Positions 11,346 through 23,100 of a stretch of 64,000 bases of DNA are shown here, piece by piece. Source of the stretch: Cycas panzhihuaensis (Eukaryota > Cycadophyta); NCBI GenBank assembly GCA_023213395.1, contig CM041465.1:144777741-144841740 (forward strand), given 5' to 3'. Under the pieces are notes generated by a model that was given only the letters and a program-made list of their open reading frames with translations, ran no database searches and was not told the origin of the DNA. Numbering within the stretch: the first letter of the stretch is position 1; each line of letters begins with the position of its first letter. The position numbers and the translations under genes are program-made.

Positions 11346-11755
11346 AATTTTTGTTTATTTTAGTATAGTTTACTCTTCCTTCTCTTCTTACTATTTTTAA
11401 CTACTCTTCTCTTTACCTAACCACTTTAGGTTTTAAAGCTTCTCTTATAAGTTTTTTACAAGGGTTCTAAGCCCTAATGAGTACTTCCTTGCTTTTTCAA
11501 TAGGAATAATCTACCACCTCTATAGTTTCTTCAATAAATATTTATTGTAATACCTTAAACTTTTATGATTTTTCTTTAAATTTAGAGTTAAACTATGATT
11601 TGATACCAGATGATGAGGATGACCTATAAGAAAAATATTTAATCTCACATGTATAAACTTTACACAAGGAAAAACTAAAGAATAATGAGAGTTATTTCAT
11701 TATCATTTTTATTTGATAGAAAAAATATGGAGCTAAACTAAGCTCTGATACCAAA
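11346..11755 (-). other. Leader remnants with two primer-site-like motifs
   Basis: No coding is seen. Reverse complements of primer sites occur at about 11603-11616 (GATACCAGATG) and 11741-11755 (AGCTCTGATACCAAA). The right one, with about 40 bases beyond it, matches the start of the C leader (24800-24880), though it lies outside the R5 LTR. The left one probably belonged to R4. Confidence 0.55.
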
Positions 11756-12180
11756 TGTAGAAAAAAATATGGTAAGAGAACAGGGTAAAACATATACAAA
11801 AATCATATAGATTAATATTGCATCATAGTATCATAGCTTCAACATGAAAGCACTTTGTATTCAATCCATATTATAGTGAAGAGAGTTTCAAATTTTCTAA
11901 TAAGGGTAGTATCTAAAGATACTATGGTTGCACACCCCTCAATATTTATAATTTTAGGGGAGGAGGAAAACTCCTCATCCCCTGAAATTTAAATTAACAA
12001 TAAAATAATGTTAACTTAACTCAAATGAAACTAACTCAAATTAACTTTAATTTACCTTAACTTATTTATACATATTGAGTACCCACGTGTAAAATGAGGT
12101 TGATGATTTTTACAATCCTAGTTGGAAGGTGGGAGTGGAGTGATGATGATTAACTCTAATATTTTGCCCCTTAATGGTCA
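11756..12180 (-). repeat. R5 3' LTR with polypurine tract
   Basis: The LTR is 11756-12161 (406 bp), matching the C LTRs at 24880-25277 and 49418-49815 along its length. To its right, read on the minus strand, GACCATTAAGGGGCAAAA (12162-12179) is a PPT nearly identical to that of R3, so this is the 3' LTR of an element lying to the right. Unexpectedly, a primer site and leader start also lie on its left. Confidence 0.8.
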
Positions 12181-12481
12181 TCACGAACACTTGTATCTTC
12201 TACTTGAACTTATGAAACTTGTATTTAAAAAAAACTTTAAAATTATGATATTGATCTTTATCAACTCTTCTCATCCTTATAGCCACATATGTCTCTTTAC
12301 CATGGAATGATGTAAAAAACTGTAAGTAAATGATGCTTGATTTATACAAAAAAGAATAGCTATAACTTTGACTTTAACTTCTAGAAATTTAACTTTGATT
12401 GTCATATCATTAGGTCTCTTTTCTATCATATCATAAGATTCATTCTCCATCATGTCATAAGATTCATTCTCCCCCTTAAAT
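12181..12481 (-). other. R5 3' non-coding region
   Basis: This segment lies between the R5 gag end and its PPT. Weak reading continues from gag (ENESYDMMENESYDM, a short internal repeat around 12425-12475), with no known domain. Confidence 0.5.
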
Positions 12482-12790
12482 AGAGGATTATGTACTTGTG
12501 TAGCAAGTTGGTCCTACATTTGATCTGAATCTTCATGGGTGTTGTCATTATGATTCACCTGTTTTGCCACCTATCTCACATGCTAAAAAAAAATATCATT
12601 AAATGCATGGAAGGTATCTCCCCTATAAATAGAAATCAATACATCCCAAACAGATTTAGAAGTTGTTAATTTACAAACCTTTAGAAAAACATCATCATTC
12701 ATAGTGCAAAATAATAAACCTAAAACTTCATTATCCTTTCTAAAATTTTCTTTAACACTTGACATCACATTCACATTGCAAATATTACGG
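12482..12790 (-). pseudogene. R5 gag fragment (UBN2-like)
   Basis: Minus-strand reading VKENFRKDNEVLGLLFC, MNDDVFLKVCKL, SKSVWDVLISIYRGD matches the C gag (19806-20196 and 44439-44719) and, more distantly, R3. The N-terminus is lost: homology stops at 12790, where the sequence joins the duplicated gypsy segment. The leader and 5' LTR expected to its right are absent. Confidence 0.75.
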
Positions 12791-12801
12791 TTTCATCTCA
12801 T

Positions 12802-13684
12802 ATAAAGTTTGTAAAGTCTCTTCATCTTCTCATTCCATTTGGGATCTCAATTTTGATTCCTTCATTGATGAAGAGATTATGATTGATTTCCCTATAAGAA
12901 ATGGTGAATTGACATCTCAACATCTAGAGCCTATTCATACTTCAACTCCAAATGATTACTTTATTTAACATCCTAAATTAGTTTTGACTTGGATTATTTA
13001 AAAAATAATAAGGTGATACTTGAATTTATGACTGGTCTAGATAATGGTCTTCCACCTAGTTATCATAAACTAGGCTTCAAGAAGTCTATTTTTGCTTGTT
13101 TACCTCTTTTTATTAGAAATTATTTCATAGAAGAGTCATCCCTTCTAATTAATAAGGCACCTCCTCATTTGAAAGAAGATAATCCTTTGTACTTGAGAGG
13201 AATAGTTAATATCAATATTTTAACTAAGAATAACCCTCATATTGATAAGATTAATATTAAATATACTAGTTTTGAAGTTGCTCAATACACTAAGTTATCC
13301 AGAGAATTTTTAGATATTTTTACTTGGACTACAATGATATGTCTGATATTGATCTAAGTATTATTATCTATAATATTGCCACCTATCCTATTACACATCT
13401 ATACCACTAGAAACAATGATCTATCTATTCAAAGCTTTCATTTACTATCAATCCTAAGATTGAGAAGTTACTACATGTTGGGTTTATTAATTATCCAATA
13501 TAGGCTTCCAATGTCATACTTATAATTAAAAAGAATGATTTAAGTCTCATCTATGTTGAATTGAGAAACATAAACAAAGCTTATCCTAAGAACAACTTTC
13601 TCTTATCATTAATTCATTAAATTATTAATAGAGAAACTAGTTTTAAGTTCACATCCCTTATGGATAGATTCTCTAACTATAATC
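12802..13684 (+). pseudogene. F (copy 1) gypsy pol: linker and RT start
   Basis: Plus-strand gypsy reading. The frame open at 12989-13357 leads to REFLDIFTW, the spacer block before RT. After a one-base frameshift, YNDMSDIDLSIIIYNI, PKIEKLLHVGFI and LRNINKAYPKNNF follow; these are the RT N-terminal blocks (family: 'yrdlNkacPKd.fPlP'). MDRFSNYNQI at 13660-13684 matches 'mDgfsGYnQI'. The reading stops at a hairpin and an unknown insert. The gag and protease of this copy are missing to the left. Confidence 0.8.
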
Positions 13685-14720
13685 AAATATAGATTTATCA
13701 ATCTATATTTATTATGATTTTGTGCTTTAATCTTTATTTTAGTAAGTTTTATGATTTAGTACTTGTTGGTTTGCTAGAAATTATCTAGGTATAACAAATT
13801 ATTTTTCAAAAAGTAAGGAGCAAAACTAAATGGTTTTTACCTAAGGAAAATGGGCAACCAAATGAAACTATGTGCCTAATGCTAATGCAACTATCCATCT
13901 TAAGGAAGACTAACATATCCTAGCCCTAACTCCTAAACAAGCCTAAAATATTAGACTTAATATAGAAATGAGGGAAGGGATTAACCAAAGCAAGAGGCTT
14001 GAAGGAGTTAAGACCATAGGATCAATCCACTTATGGATAAGTTGGTGAGGAGTTATCAGTACTGGCAATCCATCTCACACAAGTGTGAGGCTACCTAGTA
14101 GTACCTGCATTTGAATCTATTGAGCCTTGAGCTCTAAGAGAAAAATAAATTAATTTTTTAATATTCTTATATTTGGAAGAAACTTGTTTCTATCGTAGGT
14201 TGATTTGATAAGCAAAAATGCTATAAAATTTTTCTTAGAAATTTTAATATTAAGAAAAAAGTAAGGTAAGTATGATGGAGGATAATGATGATATTGATTA
14301 GGAATAAGATCAAGGATAATGGGGAAACTCTAATAGATTTCTAAGCTTCTTAATCTTCATTCACTTCTTATATCCTTACTAAATTATGCATAGATTAATT
14401 TAAGGACCCAACCCAATTTTTATTCTCTTATTAAAATTAAAAGAATTCCAAAAGTAAGGCATTCTTTTAATGGTATTATGCATTAGTGGATGGATATTAA
14501 AAAAAAGAATTATAATTGATTATTTAGTATTTATGTTTGATACTTTGTTGAATTACAATAAACTTGTTATAATTATATTCCCAAGCAAGGTACCTCTCAA
14601 GATGGTGATGTTATATAATCATTGACTTTTACTATTGCTACCTCATTTACTTTGTAAGTAGATGCTAGTCCATCCTCCTATTAATTTTTTTTAAGGCCCT
14701 TTAGAGGGGTTAAGTCTTCA
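13685..14720 (+). other. Insert of about 1 kb in F RT, starting with a hairpin (copy 1)
   Basis: Right after the NQI codons lies a perfect 11-base inverted repeat (AAATATAGATT, loop TATC, AATCTATATTT; 13685-13710), then about 1 kb with no coding similarity, after which RT resumes near 14735. The same insert is at 30202-31240. No LTR ends or target duplication were recognised, so its nature is unknown. Confidence 0.5.
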
Positions 14721-14734
14721 AATCCTTAAGCCTT

Positions 14735-15450
14735 ATATTGTTGATTGTCATAAAATAACATTCACTATATCTTGGGATATATGTTATTATAAAGTAATGC
14801 CTTTCAGTTTAAAGAATATGGGAGATACCTACCAACAAGATATGCGGTATGCTTTTCATGATCTTCTTAATAAAATCATTGAGGTGTACATGAATGATAT
14901 ACTAGGTATTTCATGTTGGTGATATGAGCACTTTTTTTATTTTGATATGATATTTTCTTATTTATATAAAATTTATATTCATCTTAATCTAGATAAATGT
15001 GCATTTTCCATTATGATAAGTAAGCTTTTAGGATTTATTATTTCTCATGATGGCACCCAACCTGATCTTGACAAGGTAAAGGGCATTTTAGAAATGTCAC
15101 CTCCAAAAATTCAAAAATAGATTAAGGTATTTCTTAGATTCTTAAGATGATTCCTTAAAGACTTTGCTTGGATTGAGTGCCCCATTAATGATTTACTTAA
15201 GAAGAATGCATCATTGATGTGGATTTTGAAAGTGTAACAAACCTTCAAACAACTTTAAAAATCCCTAGCACAACCTCTTATCTTAGTCCCACTGTGATTT
15301 GATCACCCATTTCTACTGTATACATTTGCCAGCAAAACTTTGTTGGGGGGCATGCTCACCCAGGAGAACAATTTGACTAATAAAAGAATCATCTATTTTA
15401 TTAATCAATTCTTAATGATAACTAAATATAACTATAGTTGGGTAGAGAAT
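14735..15450 (+). pseudogene. F (copy 1) RT catalytic part and RNase H start
   Basis: Reads CHKITFTISWDICYYKVMPF (family: 'kTaFttpwG.y.y.vMPFGL'), LKNMGDTYQQ, and EVYMNDILG with the catalytic YxDD as Y-M-N-D (14887-14898). Then come LNLDKCAF, LGFIISHDG and the connection block. RNase H starts at HPFLLYTFASKTLLGGMLTQ and stops at YSWVEN (15420-15450), where the E LTR begins. The N in YMND also occurs in copy 2, so the catalytic Asp was lost before the duplication. Confidence 0.85.
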
Positions 15451-15905
15451 TATGAGAATAGGTACAGGCATAATATCACAGGATCAAATAGACAAATACA
15501 CAGGAAAAATTAGATATTGCACAAGTACACATGATGTGACAAGTGGAAAACCCCTTGTGGGGAAGAAAAACCACCTTCTAAAGCTAAGATTTTATTAAAA
15601 ATAAAAACTATACAGAGGACCATCAAAATACCATCTACATATGACAAAACCAGCCTTTGAAATAGACTTTAGACAACCTCATAGATTCTCAGAACCACCT
15701 CCTTGAATCTAGAAGAAGATATTAATAACAAAAAAGGTTCGTTGAAATGGGCAGTTACGCATTTTAATAACCTTTCACATAATAATTAAATAAACTCTAA
15801 ACTTTAAACATTAGAATTACCTAAATATAAATTTACACATGTGACTTAAATAAAACATAATAATAATATAAAAATAACATTAATAATCTTAACATGCCTC
15901 TTTAA
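15451..15905 (-). repeat. E 3' LTR (copy 1) and polypurine tract
   Basis: 444 bp (15451-15894), the same length as the copies at 31962-32405 and 51890-52333. On the minus strand it starts TGTTAAGATTATTAATG and ends TATTCTCATA. The PPT to its right reads TTAAAGAGGCA in this copy, against TAAAGGGGGA in copy 2. Confidence 0.88.
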
Positions 15906-17697
15906 TGTTAACTTTTATAAAGAATGTCTTCATCACGTTGATCTCCTTTTGATGGAGACTTCTTTTATTTTTAACAAATCTCGCAAGTGTAGAAACTTGA
16001 CTTCAATTAAAGACTTTGTGAGTATGTCAGCAACCTGTAAATCTGTAGGTCAATAAGATAAATGAACAATATTATTAGTAACAAGATTACGAATAAAATA
16101 CTGATGTAATTCTATATGTTTAGTTCTAGAATGTACTACTAGATTTATAGTAATAGAAATGGCACCTTGATTATCAACTTTAAGTTCAATAGAAGAGTTA
16201 GGAGACAGACCAATTTCATTTAGAAGAGATTTGAGCCAAAGTGGTTCTTTGCTGGATTCAACAAGTGTATGATATTTAACTTTATTCGTCGATAGAGCTA
16301 GTGCCTGTATTTTCTTACCGGACTAAGTAATATGTGAAGAATCTATAAAAAATACATAACTTGATGTAGATTTTTGATCATTTGTATCACATGCCCAATC
16401 TGAATCAGTATATCCTGTTAAAGTTAAAGGTTTACTGTGAAAATTATAGGTTAATCCATAAAAAACAATGTTATGAAGATATCGTAATATACGTTTAGCA
16501 GCTTTCCAATATAATTCATGTGGCTTTAGCATATAATGTGAACATAAAGCAACAGCATAGGATATATTAGGGAGGGTATGAGTTAGATAAATAAGATTAC
16601 TAATTAATTGTTTATATAATATTGAATCACATAAAGGTATTGAACAATCAATAGATAATTTTACTCCTGATTGTAATAGATTAGAGACGGGTTTAGCATT
16701 TTCCATGTTAAACCATTTAATTAAGTCTAAAATATATTTAGGTTGTGATATAGTTATTTTTGAATCATTTTGATAAAGTTGTAATCTAAGAAAATAATAT
16801 AGTAGACCTAAATTGGTCATTTCAAATTTATTCATTAAAGTGGTTTTTAAGTGATGAATGTTATTTGTCGATGATCTAATGATGATGATATCATCAACAT
16901 ACAAGATTAAAATAGTAATATTATCGTTTTCATGTTTGAAATAAAGATTTAGATCACTAATACATCTAGTGTATCTAATTTGAATGAGATAATTATCAAC
17001 TTTAGTGTACCAAGTTTGAGGAGCTTGTTTTAATCCATAAATATATTTTTTAAGTTTAAAAACTAAATTAGGATTATCAATAAAGCCAGGCAGCTGAGAT
17101 ATGTAGATCTCTTCTTTGATATCATCATTTAAAAATGCGCTATTTACATCTATTTGATGGATTTGCTAACCAAATTTGGCTGCTAGAGTAATAATTGTTT
17201 TAATCGTATTCATCTTTGTAGTAGAGGCAAAAGTTTCATTATAATCAATGCCATTAATTTAAGAAAATTCTTTTGCAACTAAGCAAGCTTTATATTTTTC
17301 AACTACGCCTCTTGAGTTGTATTTTGTTCTATAAACCTATTTGCAGTCAACTACATTTTTTCCCAGTGAGAGTAGTACAAGATCCCAAGTAGAATTCTTG
17401 ATTAAAGCATCAAATTTAGCTTGCATAGCTTCCTGCCATACGGGATTGTTGCTAGCTTGTTTAAAGGTTTCAGGATCATTACTGTCCATTATTTTAGCCA
17501 TTAAGGCATAATTAACATATAATTTTTGGGCACGTATTTGCCTGGTATTTGAAGGATTACCTACATCAGCAAGTATTTTTTTTGTCCATACAGGTTGTTT
17601 ATTGGTAACTGTTTCTATAGTTACAGGTTCATTTGAGGAGCTAACTTGAGAAGAATAGTCTATTTTAGTAGGTTCAGTTAAAGTCCAATTCCAGACT
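15906..17697 (-). pseudogene. E (copy 1) copia reverse transcriptase and RNase H
   Basis: Minus-strand copia pol, C-terminal half. ALIKNSTWDLVLL near 17410-17370 is the RT entry block, then IHQIDVNSAFLNDDIKEEIY, the catalytic box YVDD intact at 16890-16901, the open frame 16323-16904 (193 codons), RNase H GYTDSDWACD near 16415-16385, and the terminal ADILTKSL near 15985. A few stops, for example in WVYR and WQIHQ, and frameshifts remain. It starts at the edge of the G LTR; gag, protease and integrase of E are not present on the far side. Confidence 0.88.
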
Positions 17698-17918
17698 TGA
17701 GTAGATAAGGATGTTATAGACCTACTCTGTAACTTAAGGAGGAAGCCTAAAACATTTTAGATACGCAAGAGCACTTGTAAGATTAAATAGTCACAAGGCC
17801 AGTTGATTGATTATAAAAATATATGTGATGTCCATATTACATTTGGGGCCATATTTATATGCATAGTAGGCCCTTTTGCTAAAGGATATGTCTCTTCAAT
17901 AACACCTATTTGTTAACA
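17698..17918 (-). repeat. G 3' LTR (copy 1)
   Basis: 221 bp, equal in length to the copy at 34209-34429. Minus-strand start TGTTAACAAATAGGTG, end CTTATCTACTCA, with a TATA-box-like CATATAAATATGG inside. It separates the G protease reading from the E pol reading, so G was inserted into E. The 5' LTR of G is not found in the window. Confidence 0.7.
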
Positions 17919-17989
17919 AAAATGATTAATTAACCTATTTTAAGGAGGTTCATAATAATTCCTCCATCTTAAAATGTTTTACCCATGAA

Positions 17990-19805
17990 ACATAATCGAA
18001 CGATCGCAGTCCCTTAAACGTATGATGTTATTCATTGTAGTAGAGTCCATTAGGCAATTAGATGGATGTTACAGGTATTTATTGGAAAATTCTTCTCGTT
18101 GAAAACCTCGGCTGTGTTTTTGAAATGCTTGTGGTTGTTTCTTGACTTCTTCACTTTGGTATGACTTTAGTTTTGTTCAATCTTTTTCCTGATAATGTGA
18201 TGATTCTTCCTTCTTTTTTAAATCACATAAATTATTCATCAATATTCATTTCAAAGGTTCTAAGTGTACTAAGCCATTGACTTCCCAATATAATATCTAT
18301 ACCTCTAACATCGATGACGTAAAAATCTTCTATAATACTGACATCATTTAGCATGATGTTAAGGTTCTTCATTATACCTTGACTAGAGATTACCTGTCTT
18401 CCTCCAACAATGACCTAGAAACGAGGAGTCCTTAATGGAAATAATCCCAATTGTTGTGCACAGTTTCAATCAATAAAATTATATGTGCTCCATGAATCTA
18501 TCAAGATTGTTATAGCTTGATTTTTTATAGATCCTTGTAATTTTAGGGTATTTGATTGATTAAAACTGCTCATAAATGATAGTGACATTTGCAGATGGTC
18601 ATCCTCAAGATTACTGTGGCTTTCTTGATGTTCTGCATGATAATAATTTCTTTGATTATTTTCATATTCGTGTTCTTCTTCATCAATATTGTCATCTGAC
18701 AGTAATCAGATTGTACATAACTAGTTTTTTTGACATCTATACCTAGGTTCCTGCCCTTCCTCACATCTAAAGTATAGGTTTCTTCTTCTTAACTCTTCTT
18801 GCTCTGTTTTTATTTTTTGAATGATTGGTTTAACAGGTCGGTTCAGGTTAATTGATACGTGTTTATGTTGAGCACTCGGTAAAGGATTATGTCAACTAGG
18901 TGGAGGAGTATAAAGATCTGTGCCTATTTTATGTAAGGCATTGTGTCTATCTTCATGTATTTTGGCTAACTGTATTGCCTTGTTAAGGTCTTTTAGTTCT
19001 TGAATTTTAACATCAGCTTGGATCTCTGTTATTAGACCATCTATATATAACTGGATAAGTCGATTAGTCAGAATATCTTCTAACACATAGCTTAGCCTCG
19101 TGAATGCTGCACTATATTCTTCTACAGAACTAATTTACTTTAATTTTTATAACTCACAATAATAATCATGATTAGATACAGTTTCAAATCACTCAATGAA
19201 TAAATGCACGAATTCTTTCTAGGTTGGTAGTTAATCTTGAAAAGAGGTTCGTTTGAGACACTGCCGCCATTCGTATGCTATCCCATCCATATGCAGGGTG
19301 GCCAACGAAACTTGCTCTGCTGGCTTAATTTCTATTAAGCAAAGTAGTTTTCCATTTGTTAGATCCATATTCTTAGCTCATATGATTTTTTCTCTATATT
19401 GAAATACTGTATAGTAATTTTTTCTAACTTTTTCTTTTTCTGTGTTTGAATACTTTATAAGCAGTTGAAGTATGCCTGAAAACCCACGACTTTCTGTTCT
19501 TCAGGGGTCAAATTGCAATACTCATTAAGGTATTTTCTAATAGCCTCATTCTCAGTATTAATTAGAGTTATTTGAAGATTGGAATATTTTTTAACCGTCT
19601 AATTTCTGAAATGAGATTGCTGACTCATTGCCTCATCATCTAAATTTGGAACAATCATGCCTTCCTTCCTATTCGTTACTATGATTGTTAGTTTATCCAA
19701 AATCTGATGCAACGTATGATTTAAGAGAGTGTTTGATATCTGGACTGCTTCATGGGCTACTAGAGTAATCAGTTTGACAATATCTTTTTGAATGGTGTTA
19801 TCTGC
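17990..19805 (-). pseudogene. G (copy 1) Ty3/gypsy gag and protease
   Basis: Minus-strand chromovirus-like order. Gag: MDGIAYEWRQCLKRTSF near 19290-19240, then LIQLYIDGLITEIQADVKIQ near 19050-18990 (Retrotrans_gag). The zinc finger near 18780-18735 reads Y-x2-C...Y-x-C where copy 2 has C-x2-C...H-x-C. The protease follows: LIDSWSTYNFID (18475-18510), with the catalytic triad D-S-G changed to D-S-W, then IILGSQWLSTL near 18285. The Gag start is fused to the C gag at 19805. Beyond the protease the reading runs into the G 3' LTR, so G pol is missing. Confidence 0.82.
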
Positions 19806-20196
19806 AAGGATCATGTACTTATGTAGTAAGTTGGTCATACGTTTGATCTAAATCTTTATGGGTGTTGTCATTATGATTCACCTATTTTTTCACCTGTCTC
19901 ACATGCTCATAAAAAATATCATTACATACATGGAGGGTATCTCCCCTATAAATAGAAATTAATACATCCCAAATGGATTTAGAAGTTGTTAATTCACAAA
20001 CATTTGAAAAAACATTATCATTCATAGTGCAAAATAATAAACCTCAAACTTCATTATCCTTTCTAAAATTTTCTTTAACACTGAGATCACATTCACATTG
20101 CAAATATTTCAGAAGGTCATATGCAATAAAATAATCTTGCATAGTTCTATACCATAGTGAAAATTTTTGCCAATTAAATATATAAAATTGTGTCAT
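19806..20196 (-). pseudogene. C (copy 1) gag (UBN2-like), C-terminally fused to G
   Basis: Start codon at 20196-20194, then FNWQKFSLWYRTMQDYF, LQCECDLSVKENFRKDNE, LFCTMNDNVF and SIWDVLISIYRGD. This copia-type UBN2 Gag is intact in layout but carries a stop after NEV and later ones. Past 'QLTT' the sequence changes at 19805 from C to G, where R5 continues differently. No enzymes of this family are seen. Confidence 0.75.
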
Positions 20197-23100
20197 TTTA
20201 TTAAAGAAACTTTAGTACATAAAAGTATGCTTTTATAAAATCAAAAGAGTCAATAAAGGACTAAATATGTATGATGTCAAATATACTCTTCAAAAGAAAT
20301 GTAATGTACCAATGAAAACGAATCAATTGAATGCAAACTTTATAGGTACAATAAGAAAATAATCTTTTCAGTAATGATAAATGCTTTTAGTATAAATATG
20401 CCTTTGAAATAATCTTTGAAATATAATGAATATATGTAAATTTGAGTGTAATAAAGATTCTTTTCGTACTATAAATCTGAAATGTAACTTTGATGATTAA
20501 AAAAATAATCCTTAACCTTTTGATTCTTCAAATGAATAAATGTAAACTCTCAATGCAATAAATTCTTAGCCTTGATGATAATATATAATGCTGAAACTGA
20601 AATGTATATGTGTATTTTACTTTGAAAGATAAGGAGTATGAAGAAACTTTTGAAAGAAGGTTTAAAGGACAACCTCAAGTTTGGATACTTTAAAAATATA
20701 CTAAACAATGTCAAAAGAATATGAAACTTCACCAGTATGGAGATTAATAAAATATGAATCCAATAGAACTGATCATTTTGAAAATGGATTCCTATAGGTC
20801 AAGTTTTAATGAATCAAAGATACATGCCTTATTTTGAGGCTAAATAGGAGCAAGAAGCTCAAAAAATGTATAAAAATTCTAATAAAATACTTGTAAAATG
20901 CTGTAAGATGATCAAATATCATTTATAAGACTGCTCAATATCTTTTCAAATGAATCTTTTTGAGAAATAATATATGAAAATGTTTAATAATAGTAGGTGG
21001 GAGGTAATTAAATACCTCTACTCTGATGTTTTTAAAAATTAGTAAAAATGCATTAAAACATATAAAAAACTATATCAGTTTGAAGGGGAATAAGTCAGCT
21101 TCCTAACAAAATTAACAGAACTAAATTTAGATGTCAAACAAAAAAGTTATAGTAAAAATAAAAAGAAGCACCTTTATGTAAAAATATTTTAAAAAATGCT
21201 AAAAACCACTAAAATACCAAATTCAGCGATTAAAATAATTATCAAAATAAATTCTAAAAATTAAAATAAATAGTTGGTAATAATGTTTGTTGAACATAGA
21301 TCATTATGGAATAAATCCAGGTAGAAAATAGTTTCCTAGTAATAAAATATAATCAGTTTAAAAAGTAATTTTGTAAAAAGTTTAAAAAAGGCTCAAAAAA
21401 TAATTGATTGACTTTAAATCGACTGAAACAGGGTTAAATCGGCACTAAATTGGCCATATGACTAGTCGAAATCGATCTATGAAAACTTTCTGATGTAATG
21501 AAACTAGTTTCGTCAGAAATTAATAACTCAGTGAGAAGTTATAGCAAAAATTTACCAATTACCCTACATAAAATTAAAAATTTAAAAAAAAAAATAAAAA
21601 GAAAAAGTTTGTAAAAATGATGAACCTATTTCTAAAATGAGAGAAAGGTCACATGGGAATGATCTTGTGACCGGGGGCTAAAAGGACGAGAGGGCTAGGG
21701 TTTAAACCACCAAGATTTCAAAGTTTATACAATAAATTTTTTTAACTTTATAAAATAAAATATATAATAAAAAAAGAAAGATTCAAAAAAATTTTAGACT
21801 TCATGGCCACTGTCGCGCCTGCCTGTCACAACATCCTGCAATTCACCATCGCCCCTACTGCCTCGCATGCGCCGCGATCTTTCACACGGCCTCACTTACG
21901 AGCGACCAAACCCTAGTTTGAATCCCCACAATAGCCACAGCCCACTTGGTGACTACCTTTCTAGTTGAATCAAATGGACAAAACCAAAAAATTTGAACTG
22001 CAAAATGTAGAAACTGAGCCTCTGGAGGCGATAGAAGAAAGTAGGCGGTCTCGAGACTTTTATGGTGGAGCTTTCAGGGGGGCAGATTGCAAAAGGTGGA
22101 GGCCTTTACTGTTATCCTTTGTGAGGATAGCACTGATTCAAAAGTGTGGTTTAATAGTACTGTAAGCTTTGCGTAGCCCTTTGGAAGGTTACTAATTGCT
22201 ACAGAAGAAGAAGGTAAGCAGTGTGTTACTTTTGAGGTCTTGGCAGGAATTTTACATTCTGATGTGAACTATGTTTTAGAGGATGGTCACGAGTTCAATT
22301 TTGTAGAGATCAATCAACATACAGTGCCCTTAATGCCCTTGGATAATCCTCAAATACTTGAGTTTATTTGAGAGACTTTAGATGCAAAGGGTGATGGATG
22401 GTCAAGGGAAATAAACTCCCCAGGCAGTGCACAGAAGAGTCCTTGCAATGTAAGGTTATTTACCCATTCATCCTTCACCTTATTATTATTAGTTTTTTTG
22501 TTTTTCTACGTAAAAAATTTATGTAGTAAACATAGGCCAAGAACTCTCTAAGCTTACTTAAAGTACTACTTATAATTTTGAGGGATGGCTCCAATGGAAA
22601 CGATGAATTGGCTCCAATTGGGAAGAATATGTCAGCTCGTGTACCAAGTATTATCTTGAGACTTCAATGCTATCTTCATTTAAAGCATTTAAAAAATGAA
22701 TTTCAGAAAAACTATGCAAAGGTTAAATTCTACAAGGAAAAAAGTACATAATTATTAAGCCTTTAAGGAGTGATACATATGCGAAGATCACAGTTGCAGA
22801 TGGTATTCCTACCAGTGGGCTTTGGTCCTAATATAATTTCCTTTTGATGAAGTATTCTAGTAATTTCTTGTTAATCAACTGTTTCTCTTTCATATGAAAT
22901 GCCTTTACTTCTAATATTGATTTTCATTCTCCATACAAGAGCGGGAGCTTTTCTTCATATGGAAAATGATGTCCACTTTAGGGAATGATGTATCCCAAGA
23001 CCAGAGTTATATTCAGCTTGAAAGGACTAATTTTTCTTTGTGAGATTCACAAAAGAGCCCACAATGTCATGAGTATATGGAACAACAACTAAAGAGACAG

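Noticed and set aside
22000-22165. Plus-strand frame starting MNQMDKTKKFEL as the coding frame of the C leader
   Set aside because: The neighbouring frame (VEAFTVIL...) carries on much further and keeps its reading in both copies.
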